Assembly (NCBI GenBank): GCA_965199845.1
Contig: CBDATZ010000054.1
Location: forward strand, 496,001-560,000
Direction: 5' to 3'
DNA length: 64,000 nucleotides
Source: Ilyomonas sp965199845
Lineage (GTDB): Bacteria > Bacteroidota > Bacteroidia > Chitinophagales > Chitinophagaceae
Each line of letters begins with the position of its first letter. Positions within the stretch are counted from its first letter, which is position 1. Under the pieces are notes generated by a model. The model saw nothing but the letters and a program-made list of their open reading frames with translations. It was not told the DNA's origin and did no database searches. This document shows, one piece after another, positions 1 through 9,227 of the stretch. The translations under genes were made by a program, and so were the position numbers.

Positions 1-427
1 CTTTGGCTTCTTCTTCCGTCATAGCGCCGCCTTGCCAGCGTAATGTTTCTTTACTTGCCGGCGATAATTTAGCTGCATACGTTTCATCTGTCGCCACCAA
101 ATATCTTTTAGCCGCAACGTGGCCATCAACAACAGCGCAAACGCGGTCGCCAAAGCCTTTTTCTTTTAAATAATCAGCACCAATACCTTCATGATTGATG
201 GCACCAAAACCACCCATTTCTTCTGCCTTTTGTTTATGTCCTAACAAATGCCCGATATCGTGAAGAAAAGCGCCTAAAATCAACTCCTGATCGGCATTTG
301 CCTGCATAGCAAGCATAGCACATTGCACCATGTGCGAGGTTTGTGTTACCGGCTCGCCATCATAATCATTGTTACCATATTTTTCAAATAACTGCATGAT
401 TTCTCTTGTCGCCTTTTCTGCATTCAT
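1..427 (-). CDS. PhnZ-like HD-domain mixed-valent diiron oxygenase (partial, 3' end off window)
   Basis: Read on the minus strand from an ATG at 427; 142 codons are visible and the gene runs off the left edge. The HD signature is clear: H32, then HDIGH at 56-60, H79 and H103 with K107. A Tyr-x-x-Glu pair (Y22, E25) precedes H32. These residues fall at almost the same spacing as those of PhnZ, the diiron oxygenase that cleaves 2-amino-1-hydroxyethylphosphonate to glycine and phosphate. The later AKRYL, LSPAS and QGGAM blocks also fit that phosphonate-associated HD family. The gene lies 62 bases beyond the phosphatase-superfamily gene on the same strand, which suggests a joint role in organophosphorus use. 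The substrate is inferred; other members of this HD oxygenase group exist. Confidence 0.8.
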   Translation of the reverse strand, partial: MNAEKATREIMQLFEKYGNNDYDGEPVTQTSHMVQCAMLAMQANADQELILGAFLHDIGHLLGHKQKAEEMGGFGAINHEGIGADYLKEKGFGDRVCAVVDGHVAAKRYLVATDETYAAKLSPASKETLRWQGGAMTEEEAK

Positions 428-489
428 TTGTTGTTGCACGTTAAATCATTTATTATATCAGTATAATTAAAAATTAATCAATCCCACCA

Positions 490-1572
490 TTACTTTTTTG
501 TAATGCTGCCGATTGGTGGCATTACTTCATGCTCCGGTTTAAAAGTAAAACCTAACAGAGACGCAATGGTAGTAGCATATTGCCGCTGGTAAATTTGTCC
601 CGGTTGTTTTTGCTCGCCGGTTGCCGGTGTATCAGGACCAATCACCGCAAGCCATATCTGGTCAGCGCCTTTTATTTTTTGCCCATGATCGCGCCATTCA
701 TCTTTTACCTCATCGCCTCTGCCATGATCGCAGGTAACTATCAAAGTTGTTTTGTCTTTGTATTGCGGCATACTTTGCAACGTGTTCCACAAGTCTTTTA
801 TCATACCATCTTCGGCGTGTGCCGCACCCAAATATTGTTCGTAATTGCCACCATGTGCAAAGTCGTCTGTTTCATCAAAAGCAATGTACAGAACTTTCGG
901 TTTGTATTCTTTCAGATATTCTTTACCAGCTATATAAGTCAATATATCGGGGCGCACACCAATCGGGCGCGGCGTAAGAAATTGTATCTGGTTGATGATG
1001 TCAAATTGCGGTGATTTAAAAGGCAATGAATCAACATCAGAATTTACATAAATGCCGCTACGCTTAGCATTCAGGATATAAGGAAATACGTCCCACGTAC
1101 TGAATGCAGCTACTTTTCCTTCATATCCTTTTTGCTTATTGATAAACTCTAACACATTGGTATTCTTGTTTAAAATTTTATCGTTAGAATTTACCGCCGT
1201 ATCGGGATAGCCGGTAAAAATTTCATTATAACCCGGATAAGAAAACCAATATTTATTGGTAACATTTACATAGTTACCCAAATGGCGGTTACCATATAAC
1301 TGACCTTCTTTTGTAACCGTGCTCCACAAAAAAGGAAACAATTTTTTTCTCCGTTCCAAAGAATCATTACTCCAGAATTTGGCTTTTAAACCGGCTGTGT
1401 CGTGTGTATATTTTTCAGTATTAATCAAAACAGAATCGGCTCCACCAAATACTTCTTCCCAGCGCATACCATCGAGTGTAACAATAACAACGTTTTCTGT
1501 TTTATGTGTTTGTGCAAACACTTGCGAATACATCAAAAAACAAATTAAAAAACCAGCTATAATTATCTTCAT
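490..1572 (-). CDS. secreted alkaline phosphatase superfamily phosphoesterase
   Basis: A 360-residue protein with a signal peptide (about residues 1-20). It has metal-site motifs of the alkaline phosphatase/phosphodiesterase superfamily: VTLDG with D34 near the mature N-terminus, FDETDDFAHGG with D236/D237 and H240, CDHGRG with D282-H283, and H296. The region around residues 113-121 (YPGYNEIFTG) is where the nucleophile should lie, but it shows Asn where Ser or Thr is often found, so the catalytic residue is uncertain. The superfamily covers phosphomonoesterases, phosphodiesterases, phosphonoacetate hydrolase and sulfatases. It sits between a SusD-like gene and a PhnZ-like gene on the same strand, so an organophosphorus substrate in the periplasm is plausible. 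A hairpin at 1598-1625 lies just upstream. Confidence 0.75.
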   Translation of the reverse strand: MKIIIAGFLICFLMYSQVFAQTHKTENVVIVTLDGMRWEEVFGGADSVLINTEKYTHDTAGLKAKFWSNDSLERRKKLFPFLWSTVTKEGQLYGNRHLGNYVNVTNKYWFSYPGYNEIFTGYPDTAVNSNDKILNKNTNVLEFINKQKGYEGKVAAFSTWDVFPYILNAKRSGIYVNSDVDSLPFKSPQFDIINQIQFLTPRPIGVRPDILTYIAGKEYLKEYKPKVLYIAFDETDDFAHGGNYEQYLGAAHAEDGMIKDLWNTLQSMPQYKDKTTLIVTCDHGRGDEVKDEWRDHGQKIKGADQIWLAVIGPDTPATGEQKQPGQIYQRQYATTIASLLGFTFKPEHEVMPPIGSITKK

Positions 1573-1597
1573 GCAATTGCTTTATCTGTTTTAAAAG

Positions 1598-1625
1598 AAG
1601 GCAAAACTCAGATAAGTTTTGCCTT
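1598..1625 (-). terminator. hairpin between the susD-like and phosphoesterase genes
   Basis: Perfect 11-bp arms (1598-1608 and 1615-1625) with a 6-base loop. On the minus strand the hairpin is followed by a T-rich tract (CTTCTTTT). It lies after the SusD-like stop and 26 bases before the phosphoesterase ATG, so it could end the SusCD transcript or attenuate read-through into the enzyme gene. Confidence 0.6.
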
Positions 1626-1650
1626 TGATTTATGAGAAAAACTAACCTTA

Positions 1651-3237
1651 CTATTTTATTAACCACATAGCGGCATTGATGTCGTCGTTGCCACCATATT
1701 GCGATTGCAAAGCTGCAGCGAGGTTATCGCCATTGGTAGTAACCTCATTTGTTGGATATTGAAACCGCAATGGTATTTTATTACCATTGCCGGTTCCGGG
1801 TCCTATACTAAAGGCGGGAATACCTGTTCTGCGCCATTGGTAGTAAGCCTGCAAACCAGAATTGCGCGCATACGCAAAATATTTTTCCGTTAATACCTGG
1901 TTTAATCCATCTGCATTATCGCCTTTGTATTTTACAAGTGGTTGATTAAAGTAATCGGTAAAACTGAATGGAACTGTGTACGTAACATTTCCGCTGCCAT
2001 CCGGACTACGGAAAACAACCTGGTTATCGCCATCCTGAATACCATAAAAATCAAACATAGCTGTTGTTCCTTTTACATACCAGGATTCTGCATCGCCTGC
2101 TACCCAGCCGCGATTGATGGCTTCGGCTATATCATAACAAATCTCAGCATAACTTAAAATCAATGTTGGCTCGGCGGTATAGGTAGAATAAAAATGATTG
2201 TAGTTATAGAAAGAAATATCGCTGTTAGCCGATTGTTTTGCCAGCGTACTTACATCTTCGCCTGATTCGCCACCAACAAATGATTTATAAGATGTATCGC
2301 TGAAACCTAAGCCACGTGCAGGTTCAGCAAAAATCATTGCACGAATATCGTGACGTGCGCTCAGGTTATTTAATAAAGTAGCTGCAATATTTAATCGCCC
2401 TGCATTATTTCCATAATTGTTTGGGTTATCAGGGTAATAATTATAACTGCTGTTATATTCGTATTGCAGGTTATCGTCGTTGCTGGTAAAAATCGGGTAT
2501 TGAGTTGGGTTTGATATGATGTTATTGAACTGTTGTTTCACATTCAAATCTGCATCATCAGCATGTTTACTCAATTCAATTAAAACGCGTAGTTTATAGC
2601 TGTTTACTACTTTTTGCCAGGCAACCAAAGCATCGCGCCCGTTAGAACCACTCAACGGGTTGTTTAATCTTTCTTTGTAATAATAATCGCCTGAAAATTC
2701 AAGAAAGCCGTTGATTAAAAAGCCGTTCAACATGGTATTGGCAGAATCAAGCCAGGATAAAGATTGCTTAAAAATATCTTTTTGTGCATCGTATTTCGGA
2801 GACGGATTATCTAATCCCTGCAAAGCTTCCGTCATTGGCAAATCACCTACTTTTTCAGTCATGCTTACAAAGAAGTACGCTCTGAAAAACAAGCCCAGCG
2901 CATGATACGGATTGTTGTCTGAACCAGCTAAGCGCCTGGCTTCACTTTCCATAGATAATACATTTCTCAGTGTACTATAATTCAGCGAAGCACTACCTGT
3001 CCAATATTGGTTGTTACCATAATAAGTATAGTTCGATACAATAAACTGGCCTGCTTTATCTTCATAGCCGCCGGGCGTTACAGCAAGATCATTTAATACT
3101 ACCGGCAGTACCAAACCCGGTGTTACCTGTAAAGGAAGATTTTTATTTTCTGAATAATCTTCAAACTTCTTTTGGCAACCTGTTTCAACAACAAAGGCAG
3201 CTAATAAAAGAAGTATATAGTAATGGGAGAATTTCAT
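1651..3237 (-). CDS. SusD/RagB-like outer-membrane lipoprotein
   Basis: The start is placed at the ATG at 3237, giving 528 residues, because it is followed at once by a lipoprotein signal peptide ending in VETGC; a longer frame to 3285 adds 16 residues that spoil the signal. The content fits the SusD-like_2 group: Tyr/Asn/Trp-rich helices, FFRAYFFV near the first repeat pair, and the C-terminal YFAYARNSG-YYQWRRTGIP block typical of these proteins. SusD-like lipoproteins cap the SusC channel and bind the ligand at the cell surface. The gene follows the SusC gene after 48 bases on the same strand. The ligand cannot be read from sequence; the neighbouring phosphoesterase and PhnZ-like genes point to an organophosphorus compound rather than a glycan (inference). 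Confidence 0.9.
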   Translation of the reverse strand: MKFSHYYILLLLAAFVVETGCQKKFEDYSENKNLPLQVTPGLVLPVVLNDLAVTPGGYEDKAGQFIVSNYTYYGNNQYWTGSASLNYSTLRNVLSMESEARRLAGSDNNPYHALGLFFRAYFFVSMTEKVGDLPMTEALQGLDNPSPKYDAQKDIFKQSLSWLDSANTMLNGFLINGFLEFSGDYYYKERLNNPLSGSNGRDALVAWQKVVNSYKLRVLIELSKHADDADLNVKQQFNNIISNPTQYPIFTSNDDNLQYEYNSSYNYYPDNPNNYGNNAGRLNIAATLLNNLSARHDIRAMIFAEPARGLGFSDTSYKSFVGGESGEDVSTLAKQSANSDISFYNYNHFYSTYTAEPTLILSYAEICYDIAEAINRGWVAGDAESWYVKGTTAMFDFYGIQDGDNQVVFRSPDGSGNVTYTVPFSFTDYFNQPLVKYKGDNADGLNQVLTEKYFAYARNSGLQAYYQWRRTGIPAFSIGPGTGNGNKIPLRFQYPTNEVTTNGDNLAAALQSQYGGNDDINAAMWLIK

Positions 3238-3285
3238 AAAAAATTTGTTTGTTGTTACTTGTATAACAATTGTTTGATAATGCAA

Positions 3286-6200
3286 TTAAAAAGTAACGTT
3301 TACGTTTAAACCATAGCTTCTCGTGGTTGGCGTCTGCAGATTATATTCTCTGCTGATGGTACCAAACTGGCTGCGACCCGGAAATTGATCCACATCAATA
3401 TCATGAAAAGCCTTCGGGAAGAAATACAAAAGGTTTCTGCCTACCAGCGATACATCAATACGACTAATAAATGTTTTCTGTAACAGCTTTGCCGGTAAGG
3501 AATATGTAATAACCACTTCACGCAGTTTCGCATAAGTCTTATTTACCATTGTATGTTGCGGATCGTTGTAGAAACTACTTACATAATCCTGAACCCATGC
3601 GGTAGTTGAATCATTTGGTCTAAAGGAAAGATTCTTATAATTGGTAATAACGCCCGTAACCGGATCGTATTGAATAGCGCCTGAACCATCCACAACCTGT
3701 ACGCCATCGCCGCCAAGAATAGGCTTGCCATTTGCGTCGCGCGCGCCGCCTGTATGTTGTGCATCACCCGAACCAAAATAATTTGCATCGCCCCAATGCG
3801 CTGCTTCATAAGCACGGGCATCGCCAATAACACCTGTTACCGTATTGGCACCGCGGCCACCTTCTGTTAACTTACGCAATACATAATCCTGAATTTTTCC
3901 GCCCACCATACCATCAAACTGGAAAGAAAAAGAAAATGATTTGTAAGAGAATTTGTTATTGAGACCCCAAGACCAATCAGGATCTGCATGACCTAAGTAT
4001 TGTGATTTAGGCAGATAAATAGGCAATCCTGATTCGTCGTGAATGACTTTGCCGTCTGGCGTTAACGCTTCGTAGCTACCAAATAATTTATCTACCCGGT
4101 CACCAATTTTAGTTGGATAACCGGTACCATTATCTACCTGTGTAGCTCCGCCGGCGAAGGATGTATATACTTCTTTATAAGTTGACCAGTTTGCTAATAC
4201 ATCCCAATGAAAACCACTTCTTGTAATTACCGGTGTTCCGGTTACAGAAACCTCAGCACCGTTTCTTTTAGTAGCTCCGCCATTTGTAGTAAAATAGCTT
4301 AATCCGCTTGTTTCAGATACATATTGATTTGAGATATTCGGACCATCTTTATAAACAAAATAAGTTGCGCTTAACCCCAAACGGTTATTCAGAAAACGAA
4401 TGTCTAAACCGCCTTCATAGTTGCTGCGCGAAAATGGTTTTATATTCGTGTTAATAACATAGCTGGGTGAACTTGCCTGTGTTCTGTTATCATAGCCGGG
4501 CGTTGTTGCATACGGCGGTGTAGATAAGCTATAATTAGGACCATCATAAGGCGTATAATAACTGTTGCCATAACCAACCGGGCTACCCACACCAAGACTC
4601 TGATAAGCTGTACCGATAAAGGCATCTGTACCACCACCTTTTACGTTAGCATAAGCGCCTCTTACTTTCAGGAAGCTGATAGCTTTTGGTAAAGTAATAT
4701 AATCAGATAAAGCTGTGCTTAACGTTACCGAAGGATAAAAACCGGTATTGTTGCCGGGTGTAAGGGCTGATGTTTTATCAACACGACCCGTAGTAGAAAC
4801 GGTAAAATATTTCTTGTATGTTAAGTCAACGGAATAATAAGCGCTTAACATTAACAGGTTGCTGCCGTAAGAGTAGGCACGTACCGCTTTCAGTGAATTG
4901 GCAAACGTATAAACTTCCGGTACGGTTAGCTGATCGGTACTTACAAAGCTGGAAGTAAATTTCATGTTACGCGCCGTGCCACCTACAAATGCACTTACCG
5001 CAAAACCGCTGTTAGCAACATTTTCTTTGTTATATCGTACCAAAAAATCTGTATTGTTTTCCCACAAATCACGACGGTCTTCTCTGTAATTTCCATGATT
5101 GTGTTCATCGCCGTAAGGGTGAGCCGAGAACGGTTCTTTCTCAGTTCTCAATACATTGTAAGTGGTGATGTTGGAACGGAGTAATACATCGAAATTTTTG
5201 TTGAACCGGTATGTGAATGCTGCCCATCCGTACAAATCATTTTTGTAATGACCTCTCAGCCATTCGTAACTCATAAAGTACGGGTTTTGATAACGTTTGT
5301 ATTCAACAAAGTTTGATTGAATGCCTTCTTTACCCGGCTGCCAGTAGTTAACGATGTTTGGATCTTTCACGTTCCAGTCAGCACCCGTCCAGATGTCCAC
5401 GTCATAAATAATACTGTTCGGTCCATAATTCGCATCAGGAATGTTCGGTGTAAACTGGCGGTTATAATTAATGTTGGCTTCAACCCTGAATTTACTGGTA
5501 ATATCATAACTGCCTAATACATTCAGATTTACTGTGTTTAACTGTGTATTGGGTGTAATACCTGTCTGGTGAGATTCTGATGCCGACATGCGTATTGTAG
5601 AACGATCGGTAGTTGATGAAAAGCTGATATTATTCGTTGATAAAAATCCGGGTTTTAAAAAATTCTTCAGGTTGTCTTTACCACGAGCCACCCAGGGTGT
5701 TGGTTCAATATGTCCAACATACGTTCTGCCATTGGCAAATGTGGTTGTGTAGTTTTGGGTAGGATCGTACTTGCCATCATATTGCGGCAACAACAAGCCG
5801 GCATCCAGTTTTGGTCCCCACACATCATAATCTTTATCATTAATACCCGAGCCGGTACCATTGCTGTTATAATCACCAAATGCATACTGCTGATAATCAC
5901 CGCCGCCATATTCGCTTTGCACTTTGGGAATTGCAATAAATCCCTGGTTCATCTGGTTGCTGCTATTCACTTCTACGATAAAGCCTTTGCTGTTTTTTCT
6001 ACCTCTTTTGGTAGTAATTAAAATAGCACCGTTAATACCGCGGTTACCATATAAAGCCGCAGCCGTTGGTCCTTTTAATACCGTATAAGTTTCGATATCA
6101 TCGGGACTGATGTTCCATGTATCAGAGTTAATGGGAATACCATCAACCACATAAAAATTAAGTGGTGAGCCACGTAACAAAACGGTAGGAGAAGCCAGAA

Positions 6201-6684
6201 TTTCCTGGTTAATTCCCACATTCAAACCTGCTATTTTACCCGCCAAACCATTAATAGGATTAGATTCCCGGGCTTTTACCAAATCAGATCCCTTTACTTC
6301 CTGAACAGAATAACCTATGCGTTTTACATCTCTCCTGATACCAAGCGCTGTAACTACAACATCATTCAATTGTGTAGACGAAGGTGCAATTTGTATGGTT
6401 ACATTGCTTCCGTTTACCACTACGGTTTTGTTCAGGTAACCAATGTAGCTTACCGTTAGCTCATCGTTCATACTGGCTTTAATAGAAAATATACCATTGC
6501 CGTTTGTAGCGGTTGATATATTCTTGTTATTTACAGATACACTGGCTCCGATAACAGGCTCATTGGTAACAGAGTCAGTAATTGTTCCCTGGACAGTAAT
6601 GTCCTGCGCCTGAGTTGTTTGAAAAAAAAGAAAAGACAGCAAGAAGAGAAATAGCATTCTTGCAAATGTGTAATGGTGCTTCAT
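3286..6684 (-). CDS. SusC/RagA-family TonB-linked outer-membrane transporter
   Basis: A 1132-residue protein. Order of parts: signal peptide (about 1-26), a carboxypeptidase-regulatory-like beta domain with VTNEPVIGASV (about 28-112), the SusC linker VVVTALGI, a plug domain (about 120-230) with the family motif ending RGINGAILITTKRG, then a large beta-barrel ending in an aromatic-rich strand and Phe. It would import ligand delivered by the adjacent SusD-like lipoprotein using TonB energy. The pair is transcribed leftward together with the phosphoesterase and the PhnZ-like gene. No anti-sigma or hybrid two-component gene is adjacent, so regulation is not visible. Confidence 0.95.
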   Translation of the reverse strand: MKHHYTFARMLFLFLLSFLFFQTTQAQDITVQGTITDSVTNEPVIGASVSVNNKNISTATNGNGIFSIKASMNDELTVSYIGYLNKTVVVNGSNVTIQIAPSSTQLNDVVVTALGIRRDVKRIGYSVQEVKGSDLVKARESNPINGLAGKIAGLNVGINQEILASPTVLLRGSPLNFYVVDGIPINSDTWNISPDDIETYTVLKGPTAAALYGNRGINGAILITTKRGRKNSKGFIVEVNSSNQMNQGFIAIPKVQSEYGGGDYQQYAFGDYNSNGTGSGINDKDYDVWGPKLDAGLLLPQYDGKYDPTQNYTTTFANGRTYVGHIEPTPWVARGKDNLKNFLKPGFLSTNNISFSSTTDRSTIRMSASESHQTGITPNTQLNTVNLNVLGSYDITSKFRVEANINYNRQFTPNIPDANYGPNSIIYDVDIWTGADWNVKDPNIVNYWQPGKEGIQSNFVEYKRYQNPYFMSYEWLRGHYKNDLYGWAAFTYRFNKNFDVLLRSNITTYNVLRTEKEPFSAHPYGDEHNHGNYREDRRDLWENNTDFLVRYNKENVANSGFAVSAFVGGTARNMKFTSSFVSTDQLTVPEVYTFANSLKAVRAYSYGSNLLMLSAYYSVDLTYKKYFTVSTTGRVDKTSALTPGNNTGFYPSVTLSTALSDYITLPKAISFLKVRGAYANVKGGGTDAFIGTAYQSLGVGSPVGYGNSYYTPYDGPNYSLSTPPYATTPGYDNRTQASSPSYVINTNIKPFSRSNYEGGLDIRFLNNRLGLSATYFVYKDGPNISNQYVSETSGLSYFTTNGGATKRNGAEVSVTGTPVITRSGFHWDVLANWSTYKEVYTSFAGGATQVDNGTGYPTKIGDRVDKLFGSYEALTPDGKVIHDESGLPIYLPKSQYLGHADPDWSWGLNNKFSYKSFSFSFQFDGMVGGKIQDYVLRKLTEGGRGANTVTGVIGDARAYEAAHWGDANYFGSGDAQHTGGARDANGKPILGGDGVQVVDGSGAIQYDPVTGVITNYKNLSFRPNDSTTAWVQDYVSSFYNDPQHTMVNKTYAKLREVVITYSLPAKLLQKTFISRIDVSLVGRNLLYFFPKAFHDIDVDQFPGRSQFGTISREYNLQTPTTRSYGLNVNVTF

Positions 6685-6845
6685 AAACAGATAATTTGTT
6701 GAGCAAAACTCGTGTTAGTACAGTGATGTAATATTAACTTAAAATTATTAAAATATGATGTTTATATGAACGGATTGTAAATAAAACTGTCATTGCGCGT
6801 TTATATATATCTATGGGAGTTGTAAATGACAAAATATTCTAACAA

Positions 6846-6992
6846 ATGAATAAAAAAAGACAAAAAATTGATAGTTCTAATGTAAGATTCAATAGCGTCG
6901 AATTAGATTTTGAACCTGTAACTATGCCTTATAAAATACGCTTTTATCGTTTGCTTAATCGTAAAAGCAAGCAATCTGCACAATCAGAGTAA
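6846..6992 (+). CDS. small hypothetical protein, 48 residues
   Basis: A short ATG frame in the 479-base gap between the SusC gene and ppk1. It encodes a basic 48-residue peptide that begins MNKKRQKID and ends KSKQSAQSE. No signal peptide, membrane segment or known motif is seen. Codon choice resembles the neighbouring host genes, but nothing else supports it. The rest of the gap (6685-6845 and 6993-7163) is AT-rich and probably holds the divergent promoters of susC and ppk1. Confidence 0.35.
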   Translation: MNKKRQKIDSSNVRFNSVELDFEPVTMPYKIRFYRLLNRKSKQSAQSE

Positions 6993-7163
6993 AGGAAAAT
7001 GTATAATTACAAGCTCTATTCTTTACTCATAATGTCTTTTACACACGCACCCTTTCTTTTGTTTTTCCAACAATGGCTTCTTTATTTATATGTTATGAAT
7101 TTCATTGGCAAAAAGAGTTCAATTAGTTTTCTCATATTTGCTTCGTTGCCTTAATTCAATTGT

Positions 7164-9227
7164 ATGAAAAAAAAGTTCATTCCCAGAGACGTTAGCTGGC
7201 TCTCTTTTAACGCAAGAGTGTTGCAGGAAGCGGCCGACAAAACCGTTTCTTTAAAAGACAGGATTCGTTTTTTGGGTATTTTTTCAAATAACCTGGATGA
7301 GTTTTTCCGTGTGCGTGTAGCTGCTTTAAAACGCATGGTTGAGTTTGGAAATAAAAAGCTGAACATGCACCTGGAAGCGGAACCGCAGGCTGTTCTTGAC
7401 GAGATACAATTAACTGTATTGAAGCAGCAAAGCGAGTTTGACAGGATATGGAAAGACATCTGCGGTGAAATGCAGGAGCAAAATGTTTTTTTAGTTGATG
7501 AAGGTCATCTGGAAGACGACCAGAAAGAATATGTAAGGAAATATTTTATTGATAAAGTTCGCTCAAACATTATTCCTCTGCTCATTGAAGGCGTTCCGCA
7601 GTTGCCTTACCTGCGCGAAAAAAGTATTTATCTTGGTGTAGTTATGAGCAATGCAGCTTCGGCTTACACACAAAAATATGCGTTGATAGAAGTGCCGTCA
7701 AAAGTATTGGGTCGCTTTGTTATATTACCAACCAAAGGCAACAAAAAGTACATTATTTTACTGGAAGATGTTATTCGTTTCAACCTGCCTTATATCTTTT
7801 CTTATTTTAATTACGAACGTTATGATGCGCACATTTTCAAAATAACAAAAGATGCAGAAATTGATTTGGATACCGATTTATCATCTTCATTTGTACAGAA
7901 AATAGAGAAAGGAATTAAGAACCGCCGCAAAGGAAAACCAACCCGTTTTGTTTATGATAAAGAGATGGACAGCGGCTTGCTTGAATACCTGATACAACGC
8001 CTGCATCTTACCAAACGCGATAATATGATTCCCGGCGGCCGCATCCATAATTTCAGGCATTTCATGGATTTTCCGGATGTATTCCCCAAGAGCGGTACCA
8101 TTCGTTTGCAGCCATTTACACACCCGGCTTTGCAGCAAAGTCAGCGTGTTACAGATGTGATACAGCAACAGGATATTATGTTGTATTTTCCTTATCATTC
8201 GTTCAATACGATTGTTGATTTGCTTCGCGAAGCAGCGATAGAACCGGATGTTATTTCAATTAAAATAACAGCGTATCGCTTAGCAGAAAATTCAACCATT
8301 GTGAATGCGTTAATCAACGCGGCGCGCAATGGCAAACAAGTAACCGTTGTATTGGAATTACGGGCGCGGTTTAGTGAAGAAGCGAACTTAGAATGGAAAA
8401 TACGGTTAGAAGATGAAGGTGTAAAAGTGCTGGTCGGCGTTGAGAATATGAAGGTTCATGCTAAAATATGCGTGATAAAAAAACGTAGTGGCAAACACGT
8501 TAAAGAATATGGTTTTGTAAGCACCGGAAACCTCAACGAAAAAACATCAACCGTGTATCTTGATTTCTGTTTGCTGACTTCCAACAAAGCCATTATAGCA
8601 GATATTAACCGCGTGTTTCGTTACCTGGAAAGTCCCAAAACAACAGCGCCGCTTTCTGCCTGCAAAACGTTACTCACCGCGCCGCTAAGCATACGCAAAC
8701 AAATGATGAGTATGACGGAAAGAGAAATCAAGTTGGCAAAGTCAAAAAAGAAAGGTTCGATTACTATAAAATTAAACTCGTTAAGCGACGAAAAACTGAT
8801 AACAAAATTGTATGATGCGGTAACTGCAGGCGTTACCGTAAACTGTATTGTACGCGGTATTTTCTCGGCTTCATTTGATACATCCAAAGCAAAATATCAT
8901 GTTACCGCAATCAGTATTGTTGATCAGTATCTGGAACATGCCAGAGTATATATGTTTGGTAATGGCGGGAAAGAAAAAATGTATATTTCATCTGCCGACT
9001 GGATGGTGCGAAATTTAGATCATCGTGTTGAAGTTGCGGTGCCAATTATTGATAAAGGATTGCGGCAGGAAATGAAAGACATCATCAATATACAACTAAG
9101 CGATAACGTAAAAGCGCGAAACCTGAATGATGGTTTGCATAACGAATATGTGCAGGGCGATAACAAGAAAAAAGTTCGCTCGCAAATAGCCATTTATCAA
9201 TACCTGTTACAAAAAACAAAAGAATGA
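7164..9227 (+). CDS. ppk1: polyphosphate kinase 1
   Basis: 687 residues, the normal length of PPK1. The N-terminal domain opens with PRDVSWLSFNARV and contains the FLGIFSNNLDEFFRVRV block that recognises ATP. The autophosphorylated His lies in KVHAK (H432) and the second conserved active-site His in YLEHARVY (H592), numbering close to the E. coli enzyme (H435, H592). At the STGN block the E. coli-type preceding His is replaced (GFVSTGN). PPK1 transfers ATP gamma-phosphate to polyphosphate reversibly. The stop overlaps the ppx start by four bases (ATGA), so the two are translationally coupled. Confidence 0.97.
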   Translation: MKKKFIPRDVSWLSFNARVLQEAADKTVSLKDRIRFLGIFSNNLDEFFRVRVAALKRMVEFGNKKLNMHLEAEPQAVLDEIQLTVLKQQSEFDRIWKDICGEMQEQNVFLVDEGHLEDDQKEYVRKYFIDKVRSNIIPLLIEGVPQLPYLREKSIYLGVVMSNAASAYTQKYALIEVPSKVLGRFVILPTKGNKKYIILLEDVIRFNLPYIFSYFNYERYDAHIFKITKDAEIDLDTDLSSSFVQKIEKGIKNRRKGKPTRFVYDKEMDSGLLEYLIQRLHLTKRDNMIPGGRIHNFRHFMDFPDVFPKSGTIRLQPFTHPALQQSQRVTDVIQQQDIMLYFPYHSFNTIVDLLREAAIEPDVISIKITAYRLAENSTIVNALINAARNGKQVTVVLELRARFSEEANLEWKIRLEDEGVKVLVGVENMKVHAKICVIKKRSGKHVKEYGFVSTGNLNEKTSTVYLDFCLLTSNKAIIADINRVFRYLESPKTTAPLSACKTLLTAPLSIRKQMMSMTEREIKLAKSKKKGSITIKLNSLSDEKLITKLYDAVTAGVTVNCIVRGIFSASFDTSKAKYHVTAISIVDQYLEHARVYMFGNGGKEKMYISSADWMVRNLDHRVEVAVPIIDKGLRQEMKDIINIQLSDNVKARNLNDGLHNEYVQGDNKKKVRSQIAIYQYLLQKTKE

